Of a stretch of 16,517 bases of DNA, positions 1-6,337 are shown in pieces; position 1 is the first letter of the stretch, and every line of letters begins with the position of its first letter. The stretch spans positions 1 through 16,517 of the forward strand of contig JAPHTE010000344.1 of NCBI GenBank assembly GCA_026196445.1, written 5' to 3'. The position numbers were made by a program, and so were the translations under genes. The notes below the pieces were generated by a model. That model did not search any database, was not told the DNA's origin, and saw only the letters and a list, made by a program, of their open reading frames with translations. The stretch is from Lysobacterales bacterium. Lineage in GTDB: Bacteria; Pseudomonadota; Gammaproteobacteria; Xanthomonadales; SZUA-36.

Positions 1-1
1 A

Positions 2-412
2 AAGTTCATGCAGGTTGCACACCGCTGTCTGAAACCCGGTGGCCTGCTCCTGCTGCAGACCATCGGCAGTACACGTTCGGTCAGGAATACGGACCCCTGG
101 ATCGGCAAGTACATCTTTCCGAATTCCATGTTGCCATCATTGGCGCAATTGGCAAATGCGGCCGAATCGTATTTCATTATCGAGGATGTGCAGAATTTCG
201 GACCGGATTACGACCGAACGCTGATGGCCTGGGATGAAAATTTCCGCCGTGCCTGGCCCAGGCTGAAGGACAGGTATGGTGAACGTTTCTATCGGATGTG
301 GCGCTTTTACCTGATGTCCAGTGCCGCCTCTTTCAGAACCCGCAGGATCCAGCTATGGCAACTGGTGTTGGCCAAGAAGCCGGGTCAGGCCCGCTACGAT
401 GCACCACGCTGA
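2..412 (+). CDS. cfa: Cyclopropane-fatty-acyl-phospholipid synthase, C-terminal part (5' end outside window)
   Basis: The enzyme transfers a methylene group from S-adenosylmethionine to the cis double bonds of unsaturated acyl chains in membrane phospholipids. Only the last 136 or so codons are present; the reading frame is open to the left edge, so the ATG at 8 is internal. The visible part matches the end of the E. coli Cfa catalytic domain block by block: LKPGGLLLLQTIGS, DPWIGKYIFPN, FGPDYDRTLMAW, a YGERFYRMWRFYL segment and FRTRRIQLWQLV near the C-terminus. The AdoMet-binding core lies upstream of the window. The gene converges on the SPOR-domain gene across a 97-base gap (413-509), in which I see no convincing terminator, only weak CCGG-based pairing. 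Family assignment is very secure; whether the missing N-terminal half is intact cannot be seen. Confidence 0.95.
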   Translation, partial: KFMQVAHRCLKPGGLLLLQTIGSTRSVRNTDPWIGKYIFPNSMLPSLAQLANAAESYFIIEDVQNFGPDYDRTLMAWDENFRRAWPRLKDRYGERFYRMWRFYLMSSAASFRTRRIQLWQLVLAKKPGQARYDAPR

Positions 413-509
413 TCCCGTTGTATACGCCGAAATCATCCTTGAAAGTTGAAACTCGTTGAAAGATTGATGCCCGGCGGAAACCGGAAGGCTTACTTGGTTG
501 GCCGGTCGT

Positions 510-1091
510 TCAGGGCGTTGCTTTCAGGATCAGCGTGTCGATGTTGTTGTCGTCCAGCAAGCGGCGCATCTCATCCGCCTTGCGTGCACCCTCGAACGGG
601 CCGATCCTGACCCGGTGCCAGGTCTCGCCATTGACGGTTACCGTGTGTATGGTCGCGATCGAGCCCAGCAGCGCCAGGCGTGCTTTCATCTGTTCGGCAT
701 CCGCCGCGTTGCGGAATGAACCCGCCTGCAGGACAAAACTTTCCAGGGTGTCGCCGACCCCGGTATCGGCTAACGGTTCGGCCCGCCGACTCAGTTCCTG
801 CTCGGGGATAACGACTTCCATTTCAGGTAATACCCTGAAAAAGTCAAAACGTTGCTTTTCGGTCTTGCCACCCGGCTCGTTGTCATCTCCCAGCAATGCT
901 TCGTCCGTGGCCTTGGCCGTGTCGCTGGCAGGCGCCGGCACGTGTTGTGTGACCTGGGGCAAATAACCTTTGAACACCAGGAACCCGGCGATGGCCAGGC
1001 CAATCAGGATTCCGCCGAGTAACAGAAACCAGGCCGGTATACCGCTGGAAGCCTTGCGCCGGTTGCCGGCGGTCCTGCGCCTGCTCGCCAT
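510..1091 (-). CDS. SPOR-domain membrane protein, FtsN-like
   Basis: A 193-residue protein with a short basic cytoplasmic N-terminus (MASRRR, then NRRK), one transmembrane segment at about residues 19-42, an acidic and proline-containing linker, and a C-terminal SPOR domain at about 115-193. The SPOR domain shows FVLQAGSFRNAADAEQMKARL and, near its end, WHRVRIGPF. SPOR domains bind denuded peptidoglycan at division sites; the topology (inner-membrane anchor, periplasmic SPOR) is that of FtsN. The neighbour supports this: argS followed by an ftsN-like gene is a recurring gammaproteobacterial order. The start overlaps the argS stop: the ATG at 1091 shares one base with the argS TGA, and a GTG at 1094 gives a four-base overlap, so translation is probably coupled. 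The hslVU genes that often follow are absent. FtsN identity is inferred; another SPOR protein of the same topology is possible. Confidence 0.85.
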   Translation of the reverse strand: MASRRRTAGNRRKASSGIPAWFLLLGGILIGLAIAGFLVFKGYLPQVTQHVPAPASDTAKATDEALLGDDNEPGGKTEKQRFDFFRVLPEMEVVIPEQELSRRAEPLADTGVGDTLESFVLQAGSFRNAADAEQMKARLALLGSIATIHTVTVNGETWHRVRIGPFEGARKADEMRRLLDDNNIDTLILKATP

Positions 1092-2851
1092 CACATTGAC
1101 TCCGGTGCGGAAATACCCAGCAATTCGAGACCGTTGGCCAGCACGATCTTGGCCGCCAGGATCAGGTTCAAACGCACATTCCTGATGTTTTCATCATCGA
1201 CGAGAAACTGGTGTGAGTTGTAATACGCGTGAAACTCGGTTGCCAGCGATTGTAGGTAATGCGCCAGTTGGTGCGGTGCCCGCAGCCTGGCGGCGGTCTC
1301 GATGGCTTCCGGGTAACGGCTTAGCTCACGCAGCAACTTGATTTCGTTGGGTTCTGTCAACAGGTCCAGCGCCGCTTCACCAATGGCCTCATTGTGAGTT
1401 TCGTTCATTTCCTCGAGGTTGCGGAACACGCTGCAGATGCGTGCGTGCGCGTACTGGATGTAGTAGACAGGATTCTCGTTACTCTGGGATTTTGCCAGGT
1501 CCAGGTCAAAATCGAGATGTTGGTCGTGGGAGCGCATGACATAGAAGAATCGCGCTGCGTCACTGCCCACCTCTTCGCGCAGTTCACGCAGGGTGATGAA
1601 TTGGCCGGACCGGGTGGACATGGCGACTTTCTCACCCTGTCGGTACAACACGGCAAACTGGACCAGCAGGATCTCCAGGCATTCCGGGTCCTCTCCCAGG
1701 CCCTTCGCCGCCGCGCGCAGACGGGCGATGTAACCGTGGTGGTCGGCGCCAAAGATATAAATCGCCTTTTTGAAACCACGCTCCATCTTGTTCAGAAAAT
1801 AGGCGATGTCCGAAGCAAAATAGGTCGTGCGCCCATTTTCCCGGATAACAACGCGGTCTTTTTCATCACCGAGTTCGGAAGCACGGAACCAGCTGGCGCC
1901 GTCCTTGGTATACAGGTGGCCATTGTCTTCGAGACGCTTGATCGCGTGATCGAGGGCACCACTGTCTTCGAGTTCCTTTTCGGAGAACCAGTAATCGAAT
2001 TTAACACCAAAAGCGGCCAGGTCCTGTTGTATATCGACCAGGATGCTGTTGACCGATGTTTCGAAAAAGACCTCGTAACCCGCCTGGCCGAGAAATTCGC
2101 GTGCCCGGTCGATAAAAGCATCGATGTGTACCTCGCGGTCGCCACCGTGGGCCTCGTCGGGCGGTAGGCCGTCGAGTACGTCCTGGCCCCTGAAACGCCA
2201 CTTGTCACCGATCTCGTTGCGTACTTCGCGGGCAATGTTGTAAATGTAGTCGCCGCGGTAGCCATTGTCGGGAAAACGCAGTTTTTCACCGCACAGTTCC
2301 AGGTAGCGCAGCCAGACACTGACGGCGAGGATGTCCATCTGGCGGCCATGGTCGTTGACGTAATATTCACGTTGCACCTTGTAACCCGCCGCCTGCAGAA
2401 TATTGGCCAGGCTGGCACCGTACGCAGCGCCGCGGCCGTGGCCGACGTGCAGCGGACCGGTGGGGTTGGCCGATACGAATTCGACAGTGACCTCGTTATC
2501 CGGGTTTTGCGGTTGGTGGCCGTAGCGATCACCGTGGTACAGGATATCTTTGACCACCGTCGTCAAGGCGACGTGATCCATGTGAAAGTTGATAAACCCT
2601 GGCCCGGCTATTTCTGCGTAGTTCAACTGGCGGGAATTCGGCAGCTTGTCGATGATGGCCTGGGCCAGTTCACGCGGCGGTTTGCCGGCACGCTTGGCCA
2701 GCACCATGGCGATATTGGATGCGAACTCACCGTGCTCGGGTGTGCGGGTACGCTCCAGTTGCGGAACGATGTCGCATTCGGATCCCAGATAGCCGTCGCG
2801 CACCAGGTGCAACAGGGACTGGCTCAGTAATTCTTCAAGGTGTTCTTTCAA
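1091..2851 (-). CDS. argS: Arginyl-tRNA synthetase
   Basis: Class I aminoacyl-tRNA synthetase that charges tRNA-Arg with arginine in the cytoplasm. An N-terminal Add-1 domain (about 1-110) contains GEFASNIAMVLAKRAGKPPR. The HIGH signature appears as HVGH within SANPTGPLHVGHGRGAAYG at about 128-145. A KMSK-region equivalent, EKVAMSTRSGQFITL, is followed by the helical anticodon-binding domain. I place the start at the TTG at 2851, giving 586 residues, close to the E. coli length of 577, and starting at the usual MKEHLEELL-like first helix. A GGGA lies about seven bases upstream. The frame stays open to 3037, but that extension has no ArgS-like sequence and contains the likely promoter at 2898-2926. 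CTG at 2854 is an alternative start. The gene is followed directly, with overlap, by the SPOR-domain gene. Confidence 0.97.
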   Translation of the reverse strand: MKEHLEELLSQSLLHLVRDGYLGSECDIVPQLERTRTPEHGEFASNIAMVLAKRAGKPPRELAQAIIDKLPNSRQLNYAEIAGPGFINFHMDHVALTTVVKDILYHGDRYGHQPQNPDNEVTVEFVSANPTGPLHVGHGRGAAYGASLANILQAAGYKVQREYYVNDHGRQMDILAVSVWLRYLELCGEKLRFPDNGYRGDYIYNIAREVRNEIGDKWRFRGQDVLDGLPPDEAHGGDREVHIDAFIDRAREFLGQAGYEVFFETSVNSILVDIQQDLAAFGVKFDYWFSEKELEDSGALDHAIKRLEDNGHLYTKDGASWFRASELGDEKDRVVIRENGRTTYFASDIAYFLNKMERGFKKAIYIFGADHHGYIARLRAAAKGLGEDPECLEILLVQFAVLYRQGEKVAMSTRSGQFITLRELREEVGSDAARFFYVMRSHDQHLDFDLDLAKSQSNENPVYYIQYAHARICSVFRNLEEMNETHNEAIGEAALDLLTEPNEIKLLRELSRYPEAIETAARLRAPHQLAHYLQSLATEFHAYYNSHQFLVDDENIRNVRLNLILAAKIVLANGLELLGISAPESM

Positions 2852-2897
2852 CAGTAAATCCCGTGGCCGCCGGCGCAAGGCAATGCGAAAGCGGATT

Positions 2898-2926
2898 ATT
2901 GTAAACCTTTGAACAGGTGCTGAAAA
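2898..2926 (-). promoter_or_regulatory. Probable sigma-70 promoter of argS-SPOR
   Basis: On the minus strand, TTTTCA (2926-2921, 4 of 6 consensus bases) and TACAAT (2903-2898, 5 of 6) are separated by exactly 17 bases. Transcription would begin near 2891, about 40 bases upstream of the proposed TTG start of argS. The placement excludes the longer argS open frame as the main product. Read by eye; no start site is known. Confidence 0.45.
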
Positions 2927-2939
2927 TGATTCAGGCAAT

Positions 2940-2985
2940 TTATCCCCGGCGTTTGTGGCCATCCTGTGGATAACTCTGTGGGTAA
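2940..2985. promoter_or_regulatory. Cluster of DnaA-box-like 9-mers
   Basis: TGTGGATAA at 2965-2973 is a perfect match to the consensus DnaA box (TTATCCACA on the minus strand). Twelve bases further, TGTGGGTAA at 2977-2985 differs by one base in the same orientation. TTATCCCCG at 2940-2948 is a seven-of-nine match in the opposite orientation. The sites lie just upstream of the probable argS promoter and beside an AT-rich segment. Known: DnaA binds such 9-mers at origins and at regulated promoters. Inferred: a DnaA-bound site here. No dnaA, dnaN or mnmG gene is in view, so I do not call an origin. Confidence 0.4.
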
Positions 2986-3298
2986 CCCGGCCAGGCACAC
3001 CGCCGCATATCAGCATACCAAAATTGACGAAACACACGATTTGGCAGAATTCAGGTGAATAACATTAAAAAACAGTCAGATAGACAATATTCTGTAAAAG
3101 TTCATGTCAACAAGTGCATTAAACCTATGTTTTTTTGTCAAGCCGCTGCTGCTGTGAATAAAGATCGGGATTGGATCGCCCGCCAGACCCGCGGCACCAA
3201 CAAGTTTTCTTCTATCCGTGTCGCCGTCTCCCGTCGTGTAGTGCGCGGCGCTTGGTGCTATAGTGGAGACAAGGAGTTTATATTAGATTCCGATATTC
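2986..3298. other. Intergenic region between argS and ydcH, AT-rich core
   Basis: This stretch separates the divergent argS and ydcH genes. About 3045-3140 is clearly richer in A and T than its surroundings, with runs such as ATTAAAAAACAG and a T-run near 3129-3137; the right part (3150-3255) returns to the normal GC-rich composition. I see no convincing gene: the one open frame starting at GTG 3055 lacks a ribosome binding site, resembles no family I know and runs into ydcH in another frame. No tRNA or strong hairpin is visible. The right end holds the ydcH promoter candidate. Confidence 0.5.
3256..3276 (+). promoter_or_regulatory. Possible extended -10 promoter and displaced Shine-Dalgarno of ydcH
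   Basis: TGCTATAGT at 3256-3264 gives an extended -10 (TG, one base, then TATAGT, 5 of 6). No good -35 hexamer lies 16-18 bases upstream. An AAGGAG at 3271-3276 is an excellent Shine-Dalgarno sequence but ends 22 bases before the ydcH ATG, with no usable start codon at normal spacing. Confidence 0.3.
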
Positions 3299-3505
3299 AT
3301 GAAATCAGACGACACTTCAGAAATTACGCAATTACTCGCTGAACTGCGCGAAGAACACCGCGACCTCGACCTTGCGATCGACCGCCTGACCATGGATCCC
3401 TGGCAGGACCAGTTACAGATACGGCGCCTGAAAAAGCGTAAATTGAAACTGAAGGACTGGATTGCGCGGCTGGAATCAAAACTGATCCCCGACCTGGACG
3501 CCTGA
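3299..3505 (+). CDS. YdcH family (DUF465) small coiled-coil protein
   Basis: A 68-residue, highly charged, all-helical protein. The family signature is clear: LREEHRDLDLAIDRL at about residues 16-30, then LQIRRLKKRKLKLKDWIARL at about 39-58. This is the typical two-helix DUF465 hairpin, and the length is normal for the family. Its function is not well established; YdcH-like proteins are small cytoplasmic proteins often found near unrelated housekeeping genes. The ATG at 3299 is the only reasonable start, because an in-frame TAG lies at 3284-3286, but the strongest Shine-Dalgarno sequence is unusually far upstream (22 bases). The gene converges on plsB with only 14 bases between the stop codons, and both stops lie within the shared hairpin. 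Confidence 0.88.
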   Translation: MKSDDTSEITQLLAELREEHRDLDLAIDRLTMDPWQDQLQIRRLKKRKLKLKDWIARLESKLIPDLDA

Positions 3506-3533
3506 GGTAATACGCCGGGTCAGGCGTCGTTTT
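3497..3533 (+). terminator. Rho-independent terminator shared by convergent ydcH and plsB ends
   Basis: A perfect nine-base inverted repeat, GACGCCTGA (3497-3505) and TCAGGCGTC (3520-3528), encloses a 14-base loop. On the plus strand it is followed by G and then TTTT (3530-3533), a short U-tract suited to stopping ydcH transcripts. The minus-strand side lacks a T-run, so termination of plsB there is less certain. Each arm carries the stop codon of one gene. Confidence 0.6.
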
Positions 3534-6021
3534 CAGCCAGCGGTGCCTGGCGGTCGATTTCCTGCCGGATCGCTTCACCCAGAATAAACTGCGCATCCTT
3601 GCTGATCATTTCCAGGCGCCGGTCAAACACCAGCCTGTTGTCCTGGTTGGGTGACAGGTAGCCGGTCTTGCGCAGTTGCGCAATAAAACCCTTGAACAGG
3701 TACTTGTCATAGAACTCCGGTGCATCGAATTCGTGCAGCATGGATATGCGTTGCGCGGTGTGTATACACAGGCGCTCGAGTTCCGCCCGGCTCAATACGC
3801 CCGAACCGTTCCTGGCCAATATCGAAATCGTGATCAGGTAGCGATGCAGAGTTTGCAGCAGGCTGTGGGCCAGTATCCTGAGCTGCATGACCGCTTCGGG
3901 GTTATCCGGCGTGCGGTATAGGGTTTCGCCGTCCTCGTCGCGGACCAGAAGACCGTGGCTGAGCAACTGCTCAATGGATTCATCCAGGGCAGCGGTGACC
4001 TGTTCCTGGTTCCAGGTGAGGAATAATTCAGACTGTAAAAACGGGTGGGCGATGGTGATGAATTTGTGTAAATGGGCGACCTGGAAGCTGCGATGCTCCA
4101 AAAAACAACAGGCGACCAGGGACGGCAACGCGACCAGGTGTGCGACGTTGTTGCGCAGGTAGGTCAGGCCCACCGCCCGGTCGGGGCGGATGGAAATGAT
4201 GTCACCCAGGGTATGCTCCTGGCGTCGCAGGATTTCCATCCGGAAACCATACTCGATGATTTGTTCGGCGGTTTTTGCGGTTACGGTAACACGCCCGGGC
4301 GTCGGTTTGTTGCTCAGCAAGGCCTTGTACAGTTCGATCTGCCGGCCCAGCTGCTTTTCGCCCAGCGCGTGGCGTGGCGTGCCCAAAAGCACTAACGCCA
4401 GCAGGTTGACCGGGTTCACGTCGGCGCTGGCGTTGATACGCGTCATGATCATCTGCCCGAGGTCTTCAATCAGGGAGCCCATCCATTCCGGACGCCGGGA
4501 TTGCCTGCGCAGCGTTCCCTGCCAATCAGCATCGTATTGTTCCAGAAGCTCATCGAGGAACACGGGCTCGCACATGCTGACGTGAGCCTCGCCGTAATTG
4601 TGACGCAGGATGCCGAATATTTTGCGCAGGTCGGAGAGCCTCTCCGAACGCTTGGCTTTACCGGATAGTTCGGTGGTGTAACTGTCGCTCTCCACGATTC
4701 GTTCATAACCGATATAAACCGGCTGGAACATGATCGGCCTGACCGGCGCGTTCAGGTAGCTCCTGACCGACATGGCCAGCATGCCACCCTTGGGTTGAAG
4801 CAGCCTGCCGGTGCGGCTACGGGTGCCTTCGATAAAATACTCGATGGAAACACCCTGGGTCTGGATGGTGCTCAGGTATTCATGAAACACGGCTGCGTAA
4901 AGTTTGTGCGCGCGGAATGAGCGGCGCAGAAAAAAAGCACCACCACGACGTAGCAATGATCCCACCACGGGCAGATTCAGGTTGATACCCGCAGCAATGT
5001 GCGGTGGCACGAAACCGTTTTCATGCACCAGGTAGGACAACAGTATGTAATCAAGGTGGCTGCGGTGGCAGGGCACGTAAATCACTTCGTGACCCGGTGC
5101 CTGGTGCTGGAAGTCTTCAAAATGGTTCAGCTTGATGCCGTTGTATATCCTGTTCCAGAACCATGACACCAGCGCCTCGGCGACGATGATCAGCGAGTAG
5201 GAATAATTGGCCGCGATCTCGCGTACGTATTTTATCGCCAGGCGGTGCGCCTGCTCCAGTGTCATCCGGGAGCGCCTGGCCTTCTCTTCGATCGCTGCGC
5301 GCACCGTCGGTGAGTTGACCACCTTGTCCACCATCGTGCGGCGGTGCGAAAGGTCTGGTCCTATAGCGGCCGTGCGCACGCGCTTGAAATGTACACGCAG
5401 GATCCGCGATACCTTGCGCAGCGCGACCGGTGCTTCCAGGCCTTCATCGACCAGATCGCGGAGGGATATGGGACGGCTGAACTGCACGAAGGTCTTGCGT
5501 CCGTTGACCAGGGTGCTGACAAACCGCCTGAAGCGGCCGCCGATTTCCCAGTTCTCGGCAAATATGACACGGGTCAGGCCGCTGTCCTTGCTGGGGCGCT
5601 GTCCAACCAGCACGGTCACGGGCACCAGCTGCACATCCAGGGCCGGGTTTTGCCAGCATTGCTCAACCAACAGGGCTAGCATCCTGGAGTTGCGGCGTGG
5701 GTCCGGGCTGCGCACGAACAGACCCCTGAGCCGTTTCAGAACCGCATACGAACGCCCCGGGGCACCATCGATACCGGGGATCGGCAACAGGGGCCGGGCC
5801 AGTTGCTGTTGTTCGCAACAGCGGTCGAGAATCAGCACCGAAGACAGGGCATAGGCGTCCAGTACGTAGCAGACGGGCCGGTCATCACTGGTTCCGGTAT
5901 TGCCATCCGCATCCGCCTGTACACGAAACCTGACCCACAGGCCGAGGATCCAGCGCAGGGTCAGGTACCAGCGCAATTTCAGTTTTGCAACCAATGTGAT
6001 TAGCTCGTGCTGCTTGGTCAT
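3520..6021 (-). CDS. plsB: Glycerol-3-phosphate 1-O-acyltransferase
   Basis: Inner-membrane enzyme that acylates position 1 of sn-glycerol 3-phosphate, the first committed step of phospholipid synthesis. The acyltransferase blocks are in order: HRSHLDY with the catalytic H319 and D324, GGAFFLRRSF at 360-369 (substrate binding), FIEGTRSR at 396-403, then PVYIGYE. I start at the ATG at 6021, giving 833 residues (E. coli PlsB is 807). An in-frame ATG at 6078 lies inside the loop of a terminator hairpin and is unlikely to be used. No strong Shine-Dalgarno sequence precedes 6021. Because the terminator's T-tract ends 37 bases before the start, expression needs either read-through of the structured leader or an unseen promoter in that short gap. 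The gene follows pyrF on the same strand and converges on ydcH. Confidence 0.96.
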   Translation of the reverse strand: MTKQHELITLVAKLKLRWYLTLRWILGLWVRFRVQADADGNTGTSDDRPVCYVLDAYALSSVLILDRCCEQQQLARPLLPIPGIDGAPGRSYAVLKRLRGLFVRSPDPRRNSRMLALLVEQCWQNPALDVQLVPVTVLVGQRPSKDSGLTRVIFAENWEIGGRFRRFVSTLVNGRKTFVQFSRPISLRDLVDEGLEAPVALRKVSRILRVHFKRVRTAAIGPDLSHRRTMVDKVVNSPTVRAAIEEKARRSRMTLEQAHRLAIKYVREIAANYSYSLIIVAEALVSWFWNRIYNGIKLNHFEDFQHQAPGHEVIYVPCHRSHLDYILLSYLVHENGFVPPHIAAGINLNLPVVGSLLRRGGAFFLRRSFRAHKLYAAVFHEYLSTIQTQGVSIEYFIEGTRSRTGRLLQPKGGMLAMSVRSYLNAPVRPIMFQPVYIGYERIVESDSYTTELSGKAKRSERLSDLRKIFGILRHNYGEAHVSMCEPVFLDELLEQYDADWQGTLRRQSRRPEWMGSLIEDLGQMIMTRINASADVNPVNLLALVLLGTPRHALGEKQLGRQIELYKALLSNKPTPGRVTVTAKTAEQIIEYGFRMEILRRQEHTLGDIISIRPDRAVGLTYLRNNVAHLVALPSLVACCFLEHRSFQVAHLHKFITIAHPFLQSELFLTWNQEQVTAALDESIEQLLSHGLLVRDEDGETLYRTPDNPEAVMQLRILAHSLLQTLHRYLITISILARNGSGVLSRAELERLCIHTAQRISMLHEFDAPEFYDKYLFKGFIAQLRKTGYLSPNQDNRLVFDRRLEMISKDAQFILGEAIRQEIDRQAPLAENDA

Positions 6022-6057
6022 TGCCGCGTATTTTAGCTTGCTTTCACCAGAGCAGAT

Positions 6058-6093
6058 AAAAAAATCCGGGCTGGGCATTAAAGCCCGCCCGGA
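6058..6093 (-). terminator. Strong rho-independent terminator just upstream of plsB
   Basis: Read on the minus strand, the arm at 6093-6083 (TCCGGGCGGGC) pairs with the arm at 6076-6065 (GCCCAGCCCGGA), 11 pairs with one bulged base and a six-base loop (6082-6077). Seven T residues follow at once (6064-6058). It faces transcription coming from pyrF or from the promoter at 6170-6199, and ends 37 bases before the plsB start. Confidence 0.85.
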
Positions 6094-6163
6094 AAATCCG
6101 GCAGAGCCGGAGAGGATCGGTCAGCTAATTAACTAGCAGAATATTTATTTATTAATTAGTTAC
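6058..6163 (-). ncRNA. Candidate plsB attenuator leader or small RNA
   Basis: A transcript of about 105 bases is predicted from the promoter at 6170-6199 to the terminator at 6058. It would fold as three elements: an AT-rich stem TTAATTAG/CTAATTAA (plus-strand arms 6125-6132 and 6152-6159, loop 19), a perfect stem TCCGGC-TCT-GCCGGA (6111-6097), and the terminator. The 3' arm of the second stem (CCGGA) can instead pair with the 5' arm of the terminator (TCCGG) across three T residues, so the two structures compete, as in attenuators. No obvious short reading frame with a ribosome site is seen. It could equally be a stand-alone small RNA or simply the trailer of pyrF. I do not recognise it as a known RNA family. 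Confidence 0.35.
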
Positions 6164-6169
6164 AGCTAT

Positions 6170-6199
6170 ATCGTAATGTCAAACCTTAACTATTGTCAA
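6170..6199 (-). promoter_or_regulatory. Candidate promoter for the plsB leader or small RNA
   Basis: On the minus strand a perfect TTGACA (6199-6194) is followed after 18 bases by TACGAT (6175-6170, 4 of 6). The region carries three TTGAC copies (starting at 6206, 6199 and 6182), so the exact -35 is uncertain. A second, weaker pair upstream, TTTACA and TAAAAA with 17 bases between, is also present. Flanking DNA is AT-rich. Confidence 0.4.
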
Positions 6200-6271
6200 C
6201 AGTCAAATAGTACACAGGGGAATCCTTTTTACGATTAACGGCGCAAAATGTAAAGGAATTGACTAAACGTT

Positions 6272-6295
6272 GCGCCAGCCACCCTTGTCTGGCGC
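6272..6295 (-). other. GC-rich hairpin downstream of pyrF
   Basis: A perfect inverted repeat of seven bases (GCGCCAG and CTGGCGC) with a 10-base loop begins 42 bases after the pyrF stop on the minus strand. No T-run follows, only AACGTTT, so it is not a textbook intrinsic terminator. It may protect the 3' end of the pyrF message or pause polymerase. Confidence 0.35.
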
Positions 6296-6337
6296 GATTG
6301 TTCCGGGTACCGGCGCAGTGTGTGGGTCTACACTCGC

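Larger units (their letters stand above)
6094..6337. other. Non-coding region between pyrF and the plsB leader terminator
   Basis: This 244-base gap interrupts an otherwise compact minus-strand run. Its centre (about 6120-6260) is strikingly AT-rich against GC-rich flanks. It contains the AT stem, the TTGAC repeats and, nearer pyrF, a perfect seven-base stem GCGCCAG/CTGGCGC (6272-6278 and 6289-6295, loop 10). No reading frame of note is present on either strand. Confidence 0.6.

Noticed and set aside
430..465. TTGAAA-containing short direct repeats after cfa
   Set aside because: Copies are short and irregular (GTTGAAA-like, unequal spacing); not distinguishable from chance.
413..509. Terminator between cfa and the SPOR gene
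   Set aside because: Only weak ACCGG/CCGGT and CCGG/CCGG pairings and no T-run on either strand.
1394..2167. Plus-strand frame of 257 codons opposite argS
   Set aside because: Mirror of argS codon usage; no domain and no ribosome site.
2852..3037. N-terminal extension of argS to an upstream start at 3037
   Set aside because: The added residues do not resemble ArgS, the shorter form matches family length, and promoter and DnaA-box-like elements lie in the extension.
2940..3140. Chromosomal or plasmid replication origin
   Set aside because: Only two good DnaA boxes, no iteron array and no dnaA, dnaN, mnmG or rep gene nearby; kept only as a DnaA-box cluster.
3055..3342. Open frame of 95 codons on the plus strand before ydcH
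   Set aside because: GTG start with no ribosome site, no recognisable domain, and its end overlaps ydcH in another frame.
6022..6078. Longer plsB start at ATG 6078
   Set aside because: That ATG is within the loop and arm of the terminator hairpin, and the added residues are not PlsB-like.
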